Assembly: GCA_001560915.1 (NCBI GenBank)
Contig: CP014214.1
Location: 1,178,001-1,242,000, forward strand
From: a methanogenic archaeon ISO4-H5
GTDB taxonomy: Archaea > Thermoplasmatota > Thermoplasmata > Methanomassiliicoccales > Methanomethylophilaceae
Reading direction: 5' to 3'
Length of the DNA stretch: 64,000 nt
The notes beneath the pieces were generated by a model. It did not search any database. It was not told the origin of the DNA and was given only the letters and a program-made list of their open reading frames with translations. Both the position numbers and the translations under genes were made by a program. Below, piece after piece: positions 30,828 to 39,759 of this stretch. Numbering within the stretch: position 1 is the first letter of the stretch; each line of letters starts with the position of its first letter.

Positions 30828-32672
30828 ATGAGCGGAGTATCAGACCCCAGTTCAATCAAATATCAGGTTAAAGCAAAGATAAACGCAGACGGAATCGTGG
30901 ACAAACCCGATGTCGTGGGTGCCATTTTCGGACAGACCGAAGGTCTGCTCGGTGACAACCTCGACCTCAGGGACCTGCAGAAATCCGGAAGGATCGGCAG
31001 GGTCGAGGTGGAGATCGTCTCCAAGGGAGGAAAGTCCGAGGGTATCCTCTACATGTCCTCCTCTCTCGACCAGGTGGAGACCGCTATCATCGCGGCCACC
31101 CTCGAGACCATCGACCGCGTCGGTCCCTGCAAGGCATCCATCAAAGTCATCGGCATCGAGGATGTCCGCGTCACCAAGAGGGAGCAGATCGCAGAGCGTG
31201 CCAAGGAGCTCCTCGGCATCCTCATGGACCAGGCCAAGGGAAGCGGTTCCAACCTCACTCAGAACATCAGGGAATCCCTGCAGGTCGAGGAGATCACCAC
31301 CTACGGAAAGGAGCGCTGCCCCGCCGGACCCAATGTGAAGAATTCCGAAGCGATCATCATCGTCGAGGGCAGGTCCGATGTCCTCAACCTCCTCAGGGCA
31401 GGCATCAAGAACGCCATCGCCGTCGAGGGAACCAACATCCCCAAGTCCGTGCAGGACCTCTCCAAGGAGAGGGTCACCACCGCCTTCGTGGACGGCGACA
31501 GGGGAGGAGAGCTCATCCTCAGGGAGCTCTTCCAGACTTCCGACATCGACTACGTCGCCCGCGCACCCCGCGCCCACGAGGTCGAGGAGCTCTCCGCCAA
31601 ACAGCTGGTCAAATGCCTGCGCAACAAGGTGCCCGGCGACCAGTACATGGAGATGAACGGACTCTCCTTCGAGGAGAAGGAACTCTCCGAGGACGCAGAG
31701 AACGACCTCAGGGACCGCCACGTCCGCAAGAACGCCGAGGAGTTCGTCCAGGAGGACGAACCCGCAGAGGAGGAGCCCAGCTTCAAGATCCGCAGGGCCA
31801 ACGGAGACGATTCCGAGGAGGATTCCCGCTTCGGCAGGAACCGCCGCGAGCGCCGTCAGCGCAACGACGATGACGACTCCAGGGGAAGGAACCGCCGCGA
31901 GCGCCACACCAGGAAGAGCGCTGAGGAGACCGCCGAGGAGATGGGAGTCTCCGGAAGGAGGTTCGAGAGGAAGAGGAGGGAGTTTTCCAGGAGGGATTCC
32001 GAGTTCGACGAGGAACCCGTCGAGGAAAGGCCCGTCAGGAACAGGAGGAAGTTCGAGGAAGAGCCCGAGACCGAATCCGTCGTGACCGAGACCGAGGAGG
32101 GTGAGATCATCATCGACGAGGTCGAGGTATCCGAGGAGAGGACCGAAGAGCCCGCCGCAGAGGAACCTGTCATCGAGGAACCCGTTGAGGAAGTCACCGA
32201 GACCGCGGAAGAGCCTGTAGAAGAGGAGATTCCCGAGGTCAAAGAGGAACCCGAGCCTGTCGTTGAGGAAGCACCCGCCGAAGTGAAGGAAGAGGAACCC
32301 GTTGAGGAAGAGCCCAAGAGGGCCATCAGGGCCCCCGTGAAGAGGAAATCCTCCAAGAAGGACAAAGTCCTCACCGAGGAGCAGGAGAACTACAAGGCCA
32401 TCCTGTCCGAGATCTCCGGAACCAAGAACTCAGTGCTCATCGACGGCGAGGGCAACCAGCTCGACAAGGTCGAGGTCAAGAACCTCGCCAACTACCTGAA
32501 GGAATCCACTGCCGAGAACATCACCACCATCGTCTTCGACGGTGTCATCTCGCAGAACATCCTCGACATCGCGTCCGGAAAGGGAATCAAGACCCTGGTG
32601 GGAAAGAACAAGGGCAAGATCGCCAAACTCCCCGCCGAGATCACCATCTGGACCAGGACCGACCTGCTCTGA
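30828..32672 (+). CDS. dnaG: Archaeal DnaG, TOPRIM-domain primase/exosome subunit
   Basis: A 614-residue DnaG. The N-terminal domain starts SIKYQVKAKINADGIVDKPD; the TOPRIM domain shows IIIVEGRSDVLNLL (Glu180) and TAFVDGDRGGELIL (Asp222, Asp224). Archaeal DnaG is a primase-like protein that also associates with the RNA exosome. A linker of about 250 residues, first Arg/Glu and then extremely Glu/Val/Pro-rich (EEPVEEVTETAEEPVEEE), separates the TOPRIM region from the conserved C-terminal domain that begins about residue 520 (EEQENYKAILSEISGTKNSV). Typical archaeal DnaG is 400-450 residues, so the linker accounts for the extra length. GGAG precedes the ATG. The LonB-like gene follows after 12 bases. 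Confidence 0.95.
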   Translation: MSGVSDPSSIKYQVKAKINADGIVDKPDVVGAIFGQTEGLLGDNLDLRDLQKSGRIGRVEVEIVSKGGKSEGILYMSSSLDQVETAIIAATLETIDRVGPCKASIKVIGIEDVRVTKREQIAERAKELLGILMDQAKGSGSNLTQNIRESLQVEEITTYGKERCPAGPNVKNSEAIIIVEGRSDVLNLLRAGIKNAIAVEGTNIPKSVQDLSKERVTTAFVDGDRGGELILRELFQTSDIDYVARAPRAHEVEELSAKQLVKCLRNKVPGDQYMEMNGLSFEEKELSEDAENDLRDRHVRKNAEEFVQEDEPAEEEPSFKIRRANGDDSEEDSRFGRNRRERRQRNDDDDSRGRNRRERHTRKSAEETAEEMGVSGRRFERKRREFSRRDSEFDEEPVEERPVRNRRKFEEEPETESVVTETEEGEIIIDEVEVSEERTEEPAAEEPVIEEPVEEVTETAEEPVEEEIPEVKEEPEPVVEEAPAEVKEEEPVEEEPKRAIRAPVKRKSSKKDKVLTEEQENYKAILSEISGTKNSVLIDGEGNQLDKVEVKNLANYLKESTAENITTIVFDGVISQNILDIASGKGIKTLVGKNKGKIAKLPAEITIWTRTDLL

Positions 32673-32684
32673 AAGTGAACTATC

Positions 32685-34217
32685 ATGCCATCGCCAAAGA
32701 AAGTGACCGTGAACGACTGGGAAGACGTCGAGAAGCTCAAACACACCGGGCAGATCGAGATCCCAGCCGACCCCCTTGACCGCGTCCTCGGACAGGAGGA
32801 GGCCATCAGCCTCGCCAAGATCGCGGCCATCCAGCGCAGGAACCTGCTGCTGGTGGGCCCTCCGGGAACCGGTAAGTCGATGATTGCACGCGCCATCTCC
32901 ATGAACCTGCCCAAGGCGACACAGGAGATCCGCGTCTCCCACAACCCCGAGAATCCCGAGAGGCCCTTCCTCAACGTCATCGAGGCCGCCGAGGTCAAGA
33001 GCGAGGAAGGCGACGAGAAGGATTCCGTCGGAACCCTCGTTGACCCCGAGGATATACCCAAGAGCGTCGCCGAGAGGCTCGGATACCTCTGCAGAGGCTG
33101 CGGACACATCTCCTCACCCGAGGAGGTGAACTGCCCAAGCTGCGGCAGGAGCAAGCTCGACGGACAGGGCACCGGAGGCAACAACCCATTCGGTGTCAAC
33201 ATCATGGGTATCCTCCAGTCCACCGGTCTCTCCCCGCAGATGACCGCAGGCAAGGAAAGGGTCAACACCATCCGTGTACAGAACGGAGTGGAGGAGACCG
33301 TCGTCTTCGAGCGTGCCGGAATGAAGGTCAGGATGCTTGACACCAAGGCCCTCGAGAAGAGGAACAAGCTCAACAAGAAATCCACCTCCAAGACTTTAGT
33401 CAAATTGGACAGGAACCCCTTCGTCATGGCCACCGGAGCCTCCGAGACCGAGCTTCTCGGAGATGTCAGGCACGACCCCTACGGCGGACACGATAAGATC
33501 GGAGTCCCCGCCTACCAGAGGGTCATCCCCGGAGCCATCCACGAAGCACACGAAGGTGTCCTGTTCGTGGACGAGATCTCCCACCTGGGAAGCCTCCAGA
33601 GGTACATCCTCACCGCCATGCAGGACAAGAAGTTCCCCATCACCGGCAGGAACCCCCAGTCATCGGGAGCAAGCGTCAAGGTGGAAAACGTCCCCTGCGA
33701 CTTTATCCTGGTGGCTGCATGCAACATGCAGGACCTGGAGAACATCCTGTCTCCGCTGAGGTCCAGGATCATCGGTAACGGTTACGAGGTGCTCGTGGAC
33801 ATCGCCATGCCCGACAACAGCCACAACCGCGCCAAATACGCACAGTTCGTGGCCCAGGAGATCGCCATGGACGGACACGTCCCCCATGCGGCCATCGACG
33901 CCGTGGAGGAGATCATCTCCGAAGGAAAGAGGCGTGCCAGGCTCGACGGGCAGATGAACGCTCTCACCCTCAGGCTCAGGGAGCTCGGCGGACTCATCAG
34001 GGCCGCCGGAGACCTCGCTGTCATGGAGAAGTCCAAGTACATCACCGCCGACCATGTCAGGCGTGCCAAGAAGAGGTCGGAACCAGTGGAGGAGCAGATC
34101 AAGCAGCGCTACGGTTCCTACCAGAAGGGTATGACCCACGACATCTCCGATGCTCAGAAGCAGAAGTCCGAATACTATCTGCAGAACGAGCACATCGATG
34201 ACTCGATGTATCAGTGA
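32685..34217 (+). CDS. LonB-like AAA+ ATPase without protease domain, with zinc ribbon
   Basis: A 510-residue AAA+ protein. LDRVLGQEEAISLAKIAAIQ and LVGPPGTGKSMIARA (Walker A, 58-65) match archaeal LonB; Walker B is HEGVLFVDEISHLG, followed by LVAACNMQD (sensor 1) and PLRSRIIGNG (arginine finger). The lid domain ends near KSKYITADHVRRAKKR. Two differences from LonB stand out: the segment between Walker A and B carries a zinc ribbon (CRGCGH ... CPSCGR, about 136-153) instead of membrane helices, and the Ser-Lys protease domain is absent, the chain ending after the lid with a Gln/Lys-rich tail. It may be an unfoldase, remodeller or helicase-like factor. Its position 12 bases after dnaG suggests a DNA or RNA role. 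A strong terminator follows. Confidence 0.85.
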   Translation: MPSPKKVTVNDWEDVEKLKHTGQIEIPADPLDRVLGQEEAISLAKIAAIQRRNLLLVGPPGTGKSMIARAISMNLPKATQEIRVSHNPENPERPFLNVIEAAEVKSEEGDEKDSVGTLVDPEDIPKSVAERLGYLCRGCGHISSPEEVNCPSCGRSKLDGQGTGGNNPFGVNIMGILQSTGLSPQMTAGKERVNTIRVQNGVEETVVFERAGMKVRMLDTKALEKRNKLNKKSTSKTLVKLDRNPFVMATGASETELLGDVRHDPYGGHDKIGVPAYQRVIPGAIHEAHEGVLFVDEISHLGSLQRYILTAMQDKKFPITGRNPQSSGASVKVENVPCDFILVAACNMQDLENILSPLRSRIIGNGYEVLVDIAMPDNSHNRAKYAQFVAQEIAMDGHVPHAAIDAVEEIISEGKRRARLDGQMNALTLRLRELGGLIRAAGDLAVMEKSKYITADHVRRAKKRSEPVEEQIKQRYGSYQKGMTHDISDAQKQKSEYYLQNEHIDDSMYQ

Positions 34218-34226
34218 AACTTGAAA

Positions 34227-34253
34227 GCGGGCCTTCGGGCCCGCATATTTTCT
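34227..34253 (+). terminator. Terminator after the dnaG operon
   Basis: GCGGGCC-TTCG-GGCCCGC (34227-34244) is a perfect 7-bp GC stem with a stable TTCG loop, followed by ATATTTTCTT, 10 bases after the stop of the LonB-like gene. Confidence 0.85.
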
Positions 34254-34258
34254 TGAAT

Positions 34259-34600
34259 TTACTCGGAAACCGCACCCATCTCCTCCGCCGTCTTCTCGGT
34301 AGCGGAAACGGTGGGCAGGTTGAAGACCAGAGTCTTCCCTCCGCCGTAGGTGACCACGATGAATTTGGGAACATCCGCGTAGGCGTACATGGTGTAGATT
34401 CCGAATGCGGAGTTCACATATTTTCCGATATACCTGCGGTCGGTCTTCTCACCGGATACCACATGACCCAGTTTGAAGGACTCCTCATCCACGAGGACCG
34501 CGTCCTCGATTTCAGAATAAGGTAAGGTCAGAGAAACAAGGCTGTGATCGATAATGATGCCCTCATCGTCGACCGTCAGATCTTTCTTAGTGAGACCCAT
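34259..34600 (-). CDS. Hypothetical protein, probably with a bacterial PH-like domain
   Basis: A 113-residue cytoplasmic protein made mainly of beta strands (IIIDHSLVSLTLPYSEIEDA, KFIVVTYGGGKTLVFNL). The pattern YSEIEDAVLVDE, a glycine-rich turn with YVNSAFGIYTMYAYADVPKF, and a final strand with GGKTLVFNLP fits small bacterial PH (bPH) domains, whose ligands are unknown. AGGTGAG lies shortly upstream of the ATG. It is convergent with the dnaG operon across the terminator at 34227-34253 and stands next to a Sel1 protein. The domain assignment is by eye and moderate. Confidence 0.65.
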   Translation of the reverse strand: MGLTKKDLTVDDEGIIIDHSLVSLTLPYSEIEDAVLVDEESFKLGHVVSGEKTDRRYIGKYVNSAFGIYTMYAYADVPKFIVVTYGGGKTLVFNLPTVSATEKTAEEMGAVSE

Positions 34601-34639
34601 GTGTAGTGTATCTCACCTGGGATACATAAGTGTTGAGAT

Positions 34640-35263
34640 TCAGGACAGGTCTATGGTAACGACGTTAATCTGTTTCTTCAGAACATTCACCATCAGCTGT
34701 GCTTTTCTGTGACCAGATTCGGCAGCGAGCTTGAACCATTTCATGGCCTCGAACTCGTTGACAGGTACGCCCTTTCCCTTATGGAAGGCCATGCCGATGC
34801 TGAACTGTGCCTTGTTGAATCCCAATGCGGCAGACTTCCTAAACCACTCCATGGACTTGGAATAATCCTGGGGGACCCCATTCCCGTCGCGGTACATGGT
34901 ACCGATGTTGTACATGGCCTTGGCGCTGCCCATATCAGCGGCTTTGAGGTAGAACTCCATGGCCTTGGCGTAATCCTGGTCGACACCCTTGCCGCCTTCG
35001 TACATCACACCGACGTTATAGGTGGCCTTCTGGTTACCGGCGGCTGCCGAGTGCATGAAGCATTTCATCGCATTCTCATAGGACTGCTCGGTTGCGAAAC
35101 CGTTGTAGCTCATGACACCAAGGTAGTACACTGCATCGGTGCTGCCCTGGGCAGCCGCTGCTGTGAAGCAATCGAATGCCTTGGGGAGCAGGGCTTCGTC
35201 CTTGGTCTCGTAGTATCTGATTCCTTCCTCTAAAAGTGCGGCTGCATCGGCCTCGCTTACCAT
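34640..35263 (-). CDS. Sel1-repeat protein
   Basis: A 207-residue protein of about five Sel1-like repeats with the regular pattern G-x-x-Y-x-x-G and A-x-x-W/F-x-x-K-A-A (for example AMKCFMHSAAAGNQKATYNV, AMEFYLKAADMGSAKAMYNI, SMEWFRKSAALGFNKAQFSI). It has no signal peptide, so it should work inside the cell as a scaffold. AAATATAG at about 35283-35292 on the minus strand acts as TATA box 26 bases before the ATG, fitting a leaderless message. Repeats are more regular than in the Sel1 protein at 8045. Partner unknown. Confidence 0.85.
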   Translation of the reverse strand: MVSEADAAALLEEGIRYYETKDEALLPKAFDCFTAAAAQGSTDAVYYLGVMSYNGFATEQSYENAMKCFMHSAAAGNQKATYNVGVMYEGGKGVDQDYAKAMEFYLKAADMGSAKAMYNIGTMYRDGNGVPQDYSKSMEWFRKSAALGFNKAQFSIGMAFHKGKGVPVNEFEAMKWFKLAAESGHRKAQLMVNVLKKQINVVTIDLS

Positions 35264-35288
35264 GCGACAGTGTAAAACTTTGCTATAT

Positions 35289-35756
35289 TTAGGTCTGTGC
35301 GGAAAAAGACCGCCTGTCGTTCAGATCGCAGACCATCCTCACCCCGGAAGAACCGTCGTTGTAGAAGGATTCCAGGAATTCCACGGGTACGAAACCGTTG
35401 CGTTTGTAGAACTCCATGGCACGGGTGTTATGTTCCTTGACCTCCAGCTGAATGGAGGTGAATCCCTCCATCAAAGCGGCCTGCTTGAACCTGTTCAGGA
35501 CCATGGTACCTATCCCCTTCCCTCTGTTTCCGGCAGAAGTGGCAAACAGATGGATCGAAACACGTCCGTTGGGGAGCTTAGTTCCCGCCAGGTAACACAG
35601 GATGTTGCCGAACAGGTCGCATGCCACTATCTGTCCCGCCGGCCACTGCATACGGAAGAAAGTGATGACCTGCGGTGCAAAGTACTCGTCAAGACTCTCG
35701 GATATGAGCGAATACGCCTTCGGCTCGTCTTCGGAACGCATGATCCTGATTTCCAT
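35289..35756 (-). CDS. GNAT-family N-acetyltransferase
   Basis: About 155 residues. The start at ATG 35756 (MEIRIMRSEDEPKAYSLI) is taken over a GTG three codons upstream because a CCATATAC element near 35780 puts a leaderless start here. The acetyl-CoA-binding motif is in ATSAGNRGKGIGTMVLNRF (R/Q-x-x-G-x-G/A), and the C-terminal part LEVKEHNTRAMEFYKRNGFVPVEF is the typical last GNAT element with the Tyr general acid in FYKRNGF. The substrate, protein N-terminus or small molecule, cannot be read from sequence. It stands between the Sel1 gene and the phospholipase-D-like gene with separate promoters. Confidence 0.88.
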   Translation of the reverse strand: MEIRIMRSEDEPKAYSLISESLDEYFAPQVITFFRMQWPAGQIVACDLFGNILCYLAGTKLPNGRVSIHLFATSAGNRGKGIGTMVLNRFKQAALMEGFTSIQLEVKEHNTRAMEFYKRNGFVPVEFLESFYNDGSSGVRMVCDLNDRRSFSAQT

Positions 35757-35788
35757 TGCACTCACGCATCCTTATCGCAGTATATGGT

Positions 35789-37786
35789 TCATCCGAATCT
35801 CGAACGGCACTTCTTACTGGGAACCGGCCTTCTGCCGCGGAGCATATGGGATACGATGCCCAGTATCAGGACTGCAACCGCGACTGCGACTGAACCGTAC
35901 AGATAGGTGTGATCCTCTGACGACCCCGGTTCCACCCGGTAATCGGCGGTACTCATGAGGTCCGAACCTAGCATGCGTACGGTTGCGGTATACACTCCCG
36001 GAGAAGGTGACAGAAACAGGGCAGCACATGCTTCGGTGATCCTCACAGTCCCATCGCCGAGGGACCATTCGTAAGTATATCCAGACGGTCCGTTAACTGA
36101 CAACAATACCATCTCCCCCGCTGGAGTCATGAAGGTCTCGGCTTTCAGAGAAAGCCCTTCCTCTTCGGCGGTGAATATGTTCACTCCGAAATCCTCCAGG
36201 AAGAATTCCGCGTAATAATCGGCGGCTTCGGGAGAATCTATGATGACGGCTGTCTCACGGTTGCGGAGGAACGAGGAGGTGGTCCAATTGACGGATCCCA
36301 GCCACACCTTGTCATCGGCGATTACGCCTTTGTTGTGTATGAGTGAGAATTTATCCGAACCGTTCATCGCTATCGCCTGCACCGAAGTGGCGGATGAAAG
36401 CAATTCCGCATAGGACACATGCTTGGATGCACTTGCCTGAGAAGCATCGAGGATGAACTTTGTGTCGACACCACGTTCCGCTGCATTTGCCATCCACGCC
36501 GTGGGGGACTCCCCTGATACAACCGCCAGATCGGAACCGAGGTCCATCTGCTCTGCATATAATCTCTCGCAGGCACCGTCCATGAACCTCTTGATTGTTA
36601 CGAACGAATTATCCGGGGAGAGGACAGGAGTCACTGTTGCCGAGCATTGGAACAGTTCGTAAGGCGTTATCTCCGCTGCGGGAAGATCCCTTAAAGGATT
36701 GGAATTCGGATACAGTGCCAGCAGTCCGGAAACATCGCCCCACTGAGAGAAATAATCGTTCTCGAAGACCTCGCTCATGTAAGATGCATACCCATCGCTG
36801 CGGATTACTGCTCCCCACCCGCGGTTACCGTATTCCCCCAGGTTTCCCGAGGTCCAATTCTCCGAAGTGAGTACGGTAACGGAACCGTCTATCACTGCGT
36901 ATTTATTGTGAAGGTATACGAAACGGTCATCCGACCCTGTTGCATTTATGAACCTCACATCTCCGCCGGAATCGGTCAGCGACCTCAGAAGCGATATCTC
37001 TCTACTGAGGTCTGTACCCAAGGGGAAACCCTCAGCCAAAACCCTTACCCGTATTCCGGATTCAGACTTCTGGCACAATAGGGAAATGAGCTCGGGGCTG
37101 GTGATTAGGTATATCGATATGTCAATGGATTCATGTGCCTCGGACAGGGTTTCCAGGATCGGCATTCCCCTGCTTTCAGGGAAGGTGAACAATCCCACCT
37201 CTGCCCTGAAAGAAGGAATGCTTTCGGCACTGCGGTTCGTCCACCCCGGTTTGGTGGATATCCAATCGGATTCTCTGTCACTGTCCCCTCCTACACGCAG
37301 CAGATATCTTCCTGAAGCGGTATCGACAGGGTCGCCGTACCATTTTTCCGCCCCCTGGGACTTCCCGTAACATACCGAGTCAATCACTGAGGAACCGTTC
37401 ATCAGGGAGAGTTCGTCGCCCGCATCCGCCAGTATGAACGTCCTGTTCTTCGCGATGATGTCCGATGGGTAGGTAAGGACTCCGGGACGGGAATCGAACC
37501 AACAGGTTCCCGTACTTTTCGATACGGTGACACTTCCTCCCGGAGAGAGGATGAAACTAGACACGAAGGTCAGTGTTCCCTCCCCGTCGGTGATCGAATA
37601 TCCTCTCAGGTCGATAGCCGAAGAACCGTAATTCCCAAGAGTGAATCCCTCACATCCCGGATCCACTTCAGTGATTAAGGGTGCGGAAGACGGGGACGCA
37701 TCCGTTCCGGATGCGGAAAGCGGAGATGAAATTGAAATGATGGCTAATACCAGTAGGTAACCAAACGTCTTCCGCATAAGACTCAT
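35789..37786 (-). CDS. Exported membrane-anchored phospholipase-D-like protein with lamin-tail and PKD-like domains
   Basis: A 665-residue protein. An N-terminal signal peptide (LLVLAIISISSPLSAS) is followed by a lamin-tail domain (ITEVDPGCEGFTLGNYGSSA), then two phospholipase D domains with HNKYAVIDG and HNKGVIADD (H-x-K-x4-D) as catalytic motifs. An Ig/PKD-like domain (YTYEWSLGDGTVRITEA) follows, then a C-terminal membrane helix (YGSVAVAVAVLILGIVSHML) and a basic tail. The enzyme therefore acts outside the cell while tied to the membrane. PLD enzymes cut phosphodiester bonds of lipids or nucleic acids; exported lamin-tail/PLD proteins are suspected DNA nucleases or envelope enzymes, but the substrate is open. 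Both catalytic sites appear intact. Confidence 0.88.
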   Translation of the reverse strand: MSLMRKTFGYLLVLAIISISSPLSASGTDASPSSAPLITEVDPGCEGFTLGNYGSSAIDLRGYSITDGEGTLTFVSSFILSPGGSVTVSKSTGTCWFDSRPGVLTYPSDIIAKNRTFILADAGDELSLMNGSSVIDSVCYGKSQGAEKWYGDPVDTASGRYLLRVGGDSDRESDWISTKPGWTNRSAESIPSFRAEVGLFTFPESRGMPILETLSEAHESIDISIYLITSPELISLLCQKSESGIRVRVLAEGFPLGTDLSREISLLRSLTDSGGDVRFINATGSDDRFVYLHNKYAVIDGSVTVLTSENWTSGNLGEYGNRGWGAVIRSDGYASYMSEVFENDYFSQWGDVSGLLALYPNSNPLRDLPAAEITPYELFQCSATVTPVLSPDNSFVTIKRFMDGACERLYAEQMDLGSDLAVVSGESPTAWMANAAERGVDTKFILDASQASASKHVSYAELLSSATSVQAIAMNGSDKFSLIHNKGVIADDKVWLGSVNWTTSSFLRNRETAVIIDSPEAADYYAEFFLEDFGVNIFTAEEEGLSLKAETFMTPAGEMVLLSVNGPSGYTYEWSLGDGTVRITEACAALFLSPSPGVYTATVRMLGSDLMSTADYRVEPGSSEDHTYLYGSVAVAVAVLILGIVSHMLRGRRPVPSKKCRSRFG

Positions 37787-37836
37787 TCAGCATGCCGAAT
37801 AAAAGACCTGCATGCTACAGTTAGCAAGTTAATGGG

Positions 37837-37856
37837 AAAACCCGCTCGGAGGCGGG
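37837..37856 (-). terminator. Terminator after tpiA
   Basis: On the minus strand CCCGC-CTCCGA-GCGGG is followed directly by TTTTCCC, 14 bases after the tpiA stop codon. Confidence 0.7.
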
Positions 37857-37870
37857 GAAAGTGATTGTGT

Positions 37871-38551
37871 TCAGAGTCCGCTGACAAGGTCCCTGAGAAC
37901 TGCACGGGGATCGGCTGCCTTGACGACTCCGGAGGCGAGAAGAACTCCCTCGGCTCCGAGCGAGAGGGCTGCGGCGACATCCTTTCCGTTCTTGACTCCC
38001 GCTCCGCAGAGTACACGGATGGCGGGATTGACGGCCTTCACCTGCTCGACGGTGTTCTTCACGATGGAAGGGTCGGCGGTGGTGACGGAGATGTCTCCTC
38101 CGATGAGTTCCGGAGGCTCGACTGCGATGTAATCGGGAGCGAACTTCGCCAAGATCTTGGCGTCCTCGACGGTGTTGGCGCAGACCACGGTGACAAGTCC
38201 CAGCTCGCGGGCCATGGCAACTGCCTGACCTACGATTTCGGCGTCTACCTTGTGCTCGGCGTGGTTGATGAGGGTGCCGCGGCATCCGCATGCCTTGACC
38301 ATGGAAGGGGTGACCCATCCGGTGGCCGAACCGGGCTTCTTGGGGTCCACGTTCTGCGAGAATACGGGGATGCCTACGGCGGAGGCCACGAAGGCAGTCT
38401 CCACCATGGGAGGGCACACGATAATCTGTGCGCCTGATTCTTTGGCGATCTCCTCGCAGGCGGCTGCCAGGTCGGCGGCCTTGAGGCCGTCGACCTCGGC
38501 GTATGCCTTGAAATTTACGATTACGACCTTGGAACCGAGATCACTCGACAT
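37871..38551 (-). CDS. tpiA: Triosephosphate isomerase, archaeal type
   Basis: A 226-residue TIM barrel, the short archaeal form. VVIVNFKAY carries the Asn/Lys of the active site; TLINHAEHK holds the catalytic His; YIAVEPPELIG the catalytic Glu; CGAGVKNGKDV the phosphate loop. It interconverts dihydroxyacetone phosphate and glyceraldehyde 3-phosphate. The start at 38551 is 10 bases inside the end of fbp, so the two genes of gluconeogenesis are translationally coupled and share the promoter upstream of fbp. A terminator follows. Confidence 0.95.
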   Translation of the reverse strand: MSSDLGSKVVIVNFKAYAEVDGLKAADLAAACEEIAKESGAQIIVCPPMVETAFVASAVGIPVFSQNVDPKKPGSATGWVTPSMVKACGCRGTLINHAEHKVDAEIVGQAVAMARELGLVTVVCANTVEDAKILAKFAPDYIAVEPPELIGGDISVTTADPSIVKNTVEQVKAVNPAIRVLCGAGVKNGKDVAAALSLGAEGVLLASGVVKAADPRAVLRDLVSGL

Positions 38552-39731
38552 CGGTCTTGCCCTTCTTGGAGCAGCAGCATTTGCTGTCCTCATCCTTGGA
38601 GGACACGAACCTCTTCTTGAGGTCCTCGAGGACTGCGGGCCTGGAGGTGTACTCCATCTCGTCAGCTCCCAGGATGGAAGGCATGAAGGGTCCCTGGCGC
38701 CTCATCATGACAGAAGCCTTGATGGCGTTCTGGCGGGCGAGGTCCCAGGTGTTGCTTCCGAAGATGTCGACGGGCTTGTGGTCTCCGCCCTTGACTCCGG
38801 GTGCCTCGAGTCCCTGGAGGTGGCCCTCGCAGAGCTGGAATCCGAGACAGCAGATTCTCGGGGGTCCGTCGTAATAGACGGGGTTGGAGTCCTCGGGGCT
38901 GCAGGGGTACATGGCTCCGATGTGGCTTCCCCTCATCCATCCGGCAGCGAGGAAGACGTTCTGGAAGACCTGTGTGTACTCTCCGACGGAGGGGAATCCG
39001 GACTGGCACCTGCAGATGCAGACGGGGTCGTCCTTTCCGACGTAGGAGCCGGCGGTCATGTTGAGCTTGTCGGTGGATACGACAGCTGCGGGGCCGAGGC
39101 CTGCGCGGCTGTAGACCCTCTTGATTGCGTACCTGTAGGTGTCGCCGAGGAGGGACAGGATACTGTAGGTCTCCTCGGGTGCGGACATGGTGACGAACTC
39201 GTTGTCAAGGACGTCCTGGATCTCGACGTCGAATCCCTGCTTGGCCCTCTTGTCGATGACGAGGCCGGTGGTAGTGAAGGGGTCGAGGAAGATCCTGGAG
39301 AGGATGGGGGAGTAAGCGGAGGGCTCGGTCTTGTCTGCCATGAAGAAGAGCAGAGGCTCGGAGGGCCTCTCCTCGAAGGTCATCTCGGCGGATCCGGGTC
39401 CTGCTCCCTTGACGTTTCCGGAGAAGGCGTCGGTCAGGAGGTCCTGTCCGGCGGCGTAGAGGTGCATGGACTTGGAGAGCTTGGTTGCCTCAGTGAAGCA
39501 TTCCCATGCGGCTCCGTGAATCTCGGAGTTGTTCTCGCCCTTGTAGTGGGTGAGGTAGAGGTTGATGTCGTCTCCGCAGCGGGTGACGTAGAAGTCCTCG
39601 ATGATTCCCTGTTTCTGTTTGTCGGTGAGGATCTCCTTGCACTTCTCCATCATGGAGGGGTGGGGGGTCATGTGACCCGCGATAGATCCGATGTCTGCTT
39701 TGATAATCGATACAGTGACTTTCTCAGCCAT
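38541..39731 (-). CDS. fbp: Bifunctional fructose-1,6-bisphosphate aldolase/phosphatase
   Basis: A 396-residue member of the archaeal type V FBPase family, which condenses triose phosphates and dephosphorylates the product in one active site. Diagnostic segments are VSIIKADIGSIAGHMTPHP, FYVTRCGDDINLYLTHYKG (metal Asp residues), AGPGSAEMTFEER, DPFTTTGLVIDKR and YCGPPR-like YDGPPRICCLGF. ATG 39731 (MAEKVTVSIIKAD) follows GGTG; an in-frame ATG 12 bases upstream is less likely. The C-terminus is extended with KCCCSKKGK, a cysteine-rich end of unknown role. The gene is cotranscribed with tpiA. An AT-rich perfect inverted repeat coincides with its TATA box at 39760-39776. Confidence 0.96.
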   Translation of the reverse strand: MAEKVTVSIIKADIGSIAGHMTPHPSMMEKCKEILTDKQKQGIIEDFYVTRCGDDINLYLTHYKGENNSEIHGAAWECFTEATKLSKSMHLYAAGQDLLTDAFSGNVKGAGPGSAEMTFEERPSEPLLFFMADKTEPSAYSPILSRIFLDPFTTTGLVIDKRAKQGFDVEIQDVLDNEFVTMSAPEETYSILSLLGDTYRYAIKRVYSRAGLGPAAVVSTDKLNMTAGSYVGKDDPVCICRCQSGFPSVGEYTQVFQNVFLAAGWMRGSHIGAMYPCSPEDSNPVYYDGPPRICCLGFQLCEGHLQGLEAPGVKGGDHKPVDIFGSNTWDLARQNAIKASVMMRRQGPFMPSILGADEMEYTSRPAVLEDLKKRFVSSKDEDSKCCCSKKGKTDVE

Positions 39732-39759
39732 GGTATACACCAAATTGGGGGTTTCATTG

